This document shows positions 58,463 through 64,000 of a DNA stretch of 64,000 nucleotides, piece after piece. Numbering within the stretch: the stretch's first letter is position 1; each line of letters begins with the position of its first letter. The DNA comes from Symsagittifera roscoffensis (lineage: Eukaryota; Xenacoelomorpha; Acoela; Convolutidae). The DNA lies in contig NC_087063.1 in NCBI RefSeq assembly GCF_963678635.1, positions 9,768,386 through 9,832,385 of the forward strand. Reading direction: 5' to 3'. Position numbers and translations under genes: made by a program. Below the pieces are notes generated by a model. That model did not search any database. It was not told where the DNA came from and saw only the letters and a program-made list of their open reading frames with translations.

Positions 58463-61400
58463 ATGCAGTTTCAGGTCTTAGTCAAAGCTAAAGTTGAAAA
58501 ATAACTGTTTCTTACAGAAACATTTTAAGTTATGTTCTTTTTCTCTTTTTAGATAATTAACACTAGTGGTTTCACTTTCAAGGTCCTGGTCATCTAACAT
58601 TATGCACCCCATGCTGCTTGTACACATTTTTCTGAAACCTGGGCTCCACAAAAAAGCAAAAATAATTCAACTGTCTCAGGTTTGGGCTCAAATTTATCCT
58701 CTAATAATTAAGTTTCTTTTGTGACAACAAAAAAAACCATAAAGCTAAAAAGTGAGCTGACTCGTCTACATCTCAAAGTAAACGGTTGGAAAAAATCGAT
58801 ATGTGTCTGCATTAAGCATTGACAAATCATTTTGTTTTGTAAAAAATATTTCAATATCTCAATCTATGTTTGCCCAAAATCAGTCAAAACTAATGGGGAC
58901 CAGGAATGATTGAATAGTGTCGGAAAAAAATGAAGGCTACAATCCTTGACTTTTTTGCGAAAAACAAACGTGGCAAATTGTTGTCACAGATTTTGACAAT
59001 TTTTCAGTATTGACCGAGGAAAGATCATGGAGAAAAAAATGCTAGCTCGATTCCGAGTTTGCTCAATTTAAAAACTGCTAGGTTCCTAGCCAGGTTCCGA
59101 ATTTTCAAAAATCTGATTATAAGTACTGATAAATAAATGGTCCTGAAATCTTTAAAGTATGGGCAAATTTTGATACTTTTTGTGAAAGGTGCTCACAAAA
59201 AATTTTATTCATGTTTTGATCAACCCAGGCACCTTAGTAAAACAATTGAAAAAATTATCAAAGAAAAATATAGAAAAACTAACTCTACTTGCAAAAAACA
59301 GACCAGAAACTAATTTAAAATTTGGCAAATTTTTGCTGACTTCCTTTTTTTTCAAATTTTCATTTTAATTTAGCAGAAAAGGCAATTGATGAAAAATATC
59401 GATTGTTTCATACATGTGGTTGGCGTCATGTAGTGTTAATCCCGTGAAAAAATTTTCAAAATTATTTTGTTGCATTGCATTTTTTTCTAATGGTCATTAA
59501 AAGTGAAAAAAAAAATCAAAAGTTATTTTTCGAAAGTTCATATTTTCAAAAATAGGAAGTTCAGAATTGCATTTTTGACATCGTTTTTTGAAACATGGGT
59601 CATCGACGTGTGGTAATTATCCTGTAGTAATTAATCTTAAGTAAGCTTGTTTTATTGTGCATTTTTGTAATGGTCATTAAAAGTGAAATAAAGTTTTTTT
59701 TCGAAAGCTGTTTTTTTTCGAAAAATGGAAATAATTTTTGCCGGAAACTTAATTGTAGTCTTGGCATTGTTTTTTAAGTTCAATAAATATTTTGAAAATT
59801 TTAGTGGTTCAAGTTTCGCAAACTCACGCATAGCCAGTTTTTGAAGATGTCACTTATTTAAAAAGCAAAAAGTACAGCTATCTCATTATCGATTTGGATT
59901 CTCTCTGAAAATTAAGAGCGAATAACTAGCAAACTTCGACAACATATTTGAACTACTGAATTTTTCCCCTTGCGAAGACGTTTCGAGCTATCATGAGGGC
60001 TCGAGTCCTTTGCGAGTTTTTTCTCGTTAAAAAATATGCATCAGAACAGTAATTTGGTTCTTTTTGCCAAAAATGCAACAATTGAGCCCATTTGTCTCAA
60101 TAGTGAGCACAGTACCTTGGATCCATTTCATCCATGTAAGTTTGAGAAAGCGTGACAAAAATTGGCTTTTCTCATAACAGATTTAGACTAAAACTTGGTA
60201 AAAAATTTTGACCTAGATCTCCATGTAATTGTTGTATGCTATGGTCAAACTGAACTGCTGTGGTAAAATTTTCAGTTAGATTTAGCAAAAAAAACTGATG
60301 AAAGATAACAAATTTTCAAACAGAGGCAGAGTAGTGCTTTTTTGGCTCGATCATGCTTACTGTTTTCACAATTGATTATCTTTGATAATCAACGAATGAT
60401 CAAAAACAAAATTTGAGAGCTTGCTTTTGAGCTTGAATAACTTTTGATCCACGTAGGATTTTAAAATCCTAATTGAGTTCGCTGTAAACATTAGGATCTT
60501 TATCATAAAGTTATTTTTGAAAATATCCCTGCAAAAACTGAAAATTTATGTCAGAAAGGTTCAGATAAAATTATAATTAAACTTTTTGTCACACATCTTT
60601 TTTCAGAATTACGCGCTGAAATTTTTTTAGAGGGTATTTCCAGTAATTTATTTTAGTTTTTACTCTTGAATGTTACAAAAATGCTTGTTTTGTTTTTAAT
60701 GAAAGTTTGATATTATTCTTGCAGATGGCCAAAAACGTAACTGAGCCAAAACCAGACCTGAGTTCGGGCAAAAAAGCTGAAATTACTTTTTGGTCTGTAA
60801 TGTTCATTCAATAACACTGGTTCGCACTGATAAGGTAAAAGTGATTCGCACTGTTAGTCACATTTTTGTTTTAATCATTTTTATACATCAATCGCAGTGA
60901 AATTTAATTTCTTGATTTAAGCTTTCAGCAAAAGTTACGCTTTATACAAACTGTACAAAACTTTCAGCATAATATTACGCCTTATACTTACGTTTCATAC
61001 TATTTCGCCGGTCTTCCCAATGTTTTTTGCATTTTTTTCTTGATTCGGCTTTTAATAAAATGATACCAATAAACACGATTGTTTAAAAAAATGCGGAAAG
61101 TTGGGCTTAATTGGTTCCTTTTTTGATACCTACCCGAGTCGGGGTTTCCGCTTATTTTTCGACTTTAATGGCCGTGACGATGTTTATTCAGTGGCCAAAA
61201 ATCAATAGACTGGACAAAGTTTTGAAGTTGCGGTGGACAAAGTCTAAAAAAATTAGTCGCGGCATGGTCAAAAATCAGTCCAAAAAAAGTTGGACTGTTC
61301 TGCAAAAACAGTCCAACATTTTTCCTGAAGCAAACAATTAATTTTTTTTTGCACGGCAAACAGTCGAATTGTGTGAATCGGTCAACTGCTTTTCTTGAGT

Positions 61401-62110
61401 CTTTTTGCCCCGATTGCCTTTAAATTTTTTTCGGTTGCACCGTCGCAGTTACTTTTGCTTCTGTCGCGCCGCTCCCAATTAACTTTCCTTTGGTCGCGCT
61501 GGTCGCAGTTCAATTTCATTCGGTCGCACCGGTCGCGGACATATTGTTGTTGTCTGCAAATTCTGGAAACATTAAATTTTAGTCTCGGCGGTCTGAAAAT
61601 ATCCAATTTTGGTCGCAGCAGTCTGAAAACACCAAAATTTTATCGCGACGGTCTGATCATAAAATCAGAACCTCGATCCGAGAGGGAGCAAATCGCACCA
61701 AGAACTGAGCGATGACAAAAGCTTTTCTGCGTTAATAAAAATACTGATTAACGGAGAAATAATGCAGGCTAGGCTTTTTAGGTCGCTAAATTTTTGGACT
61801 ACAAGTTTTGATAAAAGTTGATTTGCAAAAAAATGATTTCCATACCTTTTTAATAAAACTCAAGCAAATTTAATGGAAAACTTGATGCACTTATTAGGAC
61901 CATTTAATCACTTTTTTGGGGTTCTACACCACAAACAGTATGTCGCGAGTGGTTCACAAGAGTAGAACAAAAACCCTTGCTATTCCTTGCCAAAAAGTTT
62001 TCATCCTAGCTGAAAAGCTAACAATCTAAATTACAAGGCCAAACTGTGCAGGGATAGGCCCACAATTTGAAGTGTGTTTTTCGCAGAAAAGTACCTCCAA
62101 ACTTTCCTTT
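58463..62110. other. Noncoding interval between single LTR and E3
   Basis: About 3.6 kb without a supported gene. Visible structure: a degenerate ~190-bp direct duplication at 59385-59570 and 59573-59760 (shared 'aatggtcattaaaagtgaaa' and 'tttcgaaag'), and a less A+T-rich degenerate repeat at 61430-61640 built on 'ggtcgcannngtcgc' words. The two overlapping frames over the latter encode low-complexity Arg/Ser-rich peptides and are not called. Confidence 0.5.
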
Positions 62111-64000
62111 CTCAAAAATTGCCGTAATCCAACCCACTTGTCAAAAAACCAATAAGAAATCCAACCACACTTGCAATTAGCCTCAAAAATAAAAATCAAT
62201 TCGACGAAGAAATCATTTCTTCAAATGCTTCTTTCTCAAACAGTTAACAAATTTCATAATATACTTTCAAAACTTTTTTCAAATCTTGTATAGTTTTCAA
62301 ATCAGACATTTTAGAAATATTCATCCTCACCCTGATAATTCCTTGCAACTTTTTCATCATTTTTTATTCCCTAGCCCAAACCTACCTTAACTTTTCCCAA
62401 ATATCATTGACCACCTCCTCAGGTACGATAATTTAAATAACTATCTAAATGTTCCAACATCTATTCAGTGATATGTTTTTCTTCTTTTTATAATATTTCT
62501 CACATGTTCGACATCCCTCATAATGACAATATGCAAATGTATAAAAAAGGCTATTCTAAGCTTCGCATTAGCAACAGTACTTTTAATACTTTTCAATCAA
62601 GAATACTACAAAAACACGAAATTTCCTCTTGAATAAATAGTTTTTAAAAATTTTTTCCAAAACTGCTAATCAACAACCTCCACATCAGTCCCAAAAACAA
62701 CGTTCCAAGAACCTCCAACAACACCAACAAATACTCAAACAAATAACCTTCAATCTTCAACACGCATCTCTTTTCAAGACAACCCATACACATTTGAAGA
62801 AAGACACGCACGATTGTCCGAACCACTAGAGCCAGTAATTCGCCAAGCATCGCTGAGCGAAGCACAATACGAATCAGCATAAAATATATACCCCTTCTCC
62901 AACAAGATCTTAATAGAGCAAGACACCAAAGTCAAAACCAAAACACACTCGAAATAAACCGACAAATTGTTCATTCAAGACGAAATAGAAATTTGCAAAA
63001 CCCCAGAGTTCAATTCAACATACCTCATTCACCAACAACAAATCCTGTAGACCTTTCTAATAGTACAATTCAAAGTACTCCACAGACTCCAACACAACAA
63101 AACACATCGAGCAATCCCTAAGATTATTTAGGTTCAACCCCTGCATCTGAACAAATCAGAGAAAACCCTTTTAATCCCCCAGCCACTACAGAACAACTCC
63201 CTTATTGGATGACACATATTTTTCCTCAAGGCGAACCAAATTTAGTGAATGATCCAATAGACGTTTCATCCGACACATCTTTGTCACTACCTGAAACTCT
63301 TTCACTTCTTTCAACCCCTTCTTTAACTCAAATTTCACAAACACCATTTTCTCCAAAATTTCCCACAAACCTCGACGCCAGATATAGAGAAAATTCAACA
63401 AATAACATACAACTACGATTAGATTGGAATACATTCGTAGCACCCGCTCCATTATTTGGACAACATCACGAAAGTAACAGATTACACAACTGGGCACTGA
63501 ACAGATTACAATATCGACAAGATATCCACAAAGATATTCAAGAACATAATATACAAGTACTTACACAAACAACTTGACACTAAAATTTGAAATCGCAGTT
63601 AGACAATAATATAATTCATCATCCCTTACCCTAGCCCCTCCGAACACTTTACCTCAGTTTTTACCTAATTCAGCTCAAATTTTACCTCCCTTATAACCAC
63701 AGAAATAATCTACAAATACGATAGATACACAAAAAAGACAATTGGATATATCACCTTTTATAATACATATTCAGGACTATCGTACACATGTATCTTTTAA
63801 AGATACTAATTTTTCAGACTTTTTCATTTTCAATTTTTCAAAACCCGATTATAACAATCCTTCCCCCCGAACAGGACCCAAGGATTTACTAGTCATACAC
63901 TATGACTGTGAAGAAAATGATCAAAAAACATTACACAAAAATGCAAAAAACCAAGTCACTCAATGTGAATCCGAACCACAATCAATCAAAACAACAATTA
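62111..64000 (+). mobile_element. E3: third copy of the E family, runs off the window
   Basis: Similarity to E1 12900-14760 begins near 62111-62120 and continues to the end. It includes the small membrane ORF remnant (62451-62636; 'ATVLLILFNQEYYKN'), the ORF-A region (broken, best piece 63209-63577 with 'LDARYREN', 'LRLDWNTFVAPAPLFGQH', 'LHNWALNRLQYRQDI') and the start of the envelope-like ORF-B from about 63790, including 'IHYDCEEND'. The ORF-B frame is open to the window edge. The 5' part including pol is not recognisable upstream. Confidence 0.82.

Noticed and set aside
61395-61715. 106-codon Arg/Ser-rich plus-strand ORF
   Set aside because: It overlaps a degenerate repeat and an equally open minus-strand frame; both encode low-complexity peptides.
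58085-64000. A complete third LTR element with the LTR at 58085 as its 5' LTR
   Set aside because: The 3.6 kb after this LTR has no similarity to E1 internal sequence; the link to E3 is possible but unsupported.

Overview
This window reads as nuclear DNA of an invertebrate animal. It is strongly A+T-rich, has spliceosomal introns with GT..AG borders, and carries a Mesh/mucin-4-like NIDO/E-set/AMOP exon series plus BEL/Pao, Ty3/gypsy, Polinton/Maverick and MITE-type elements. Nothing looks bacterial. I cannot name the species. Most of the window is layered mobile-element DNA in various stages of decay; only two host genes are supported.

Layout. 0.7-2.8 kb: 5'-truncated BEL/Pao pol on the minus strand. 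4.0-6.3 kb (minus): four exons of a Mesh-like cell-surface gene with matching phase-1 introns, followed by 6.3-9.77 kb of six tandem ~615-bp units built from that gene's own intron/exon borders. 9.77-21.85 kb: a nested stack. A decayed gypsy element (minus) is split by a TA-flanked MITE (9839-10781) and by a complete-ended LTR element, E1 (11496-20993, 410-bp LTRs, 4-bp target duplication). E1 has lost gag and most of pol but keeps an integrase tail and a long downstream module: ORF-A, an envelope-like ORF-B and ORF-C. 22-28.6 kb: A+T-rich noncoding DNA, MITE fragments and C-rich tracts.

28.68-44.17 kb: a ~15.5-kb Polinton/Maverick, recognised from ~370-bp terminal inverted repeats and decayed genes. 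On the minus strand are major capsid, capsid-associated, penton-like, retroviral-type integrase, packaging ATPase and unknown ORFs. On the plus strand is a protein-primed family B DNA polymerase.

45.3-46.4 kb: repeats. 46.56-47.59 kb (minus): a two-exon gene for a 195-residue secreted or membrane-anchored protein with a TATA box. 47.74-54.73 kb (minus): E2, a second copy of the E1 family. 54.79-57.06 kb (plus): a gypsy integrase fragment. 58.08-58.46 kb: a single LTR of the E family. 58.5-62.1 kb: noncoding. 62.1-64.0 kb (plus): E3, a third E copy running off the end.

The observations most worth following are the Polinton with both terminal repeats, the E family whose three copies preserve a post-pol multi-ORF module (including a 381-codon open frame without any ATG), and the tandem amplification of a chimeric intron/exon piece next to the Mesh-like gene. 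All homology calls were made by eye from translated sequence; no database was searched.
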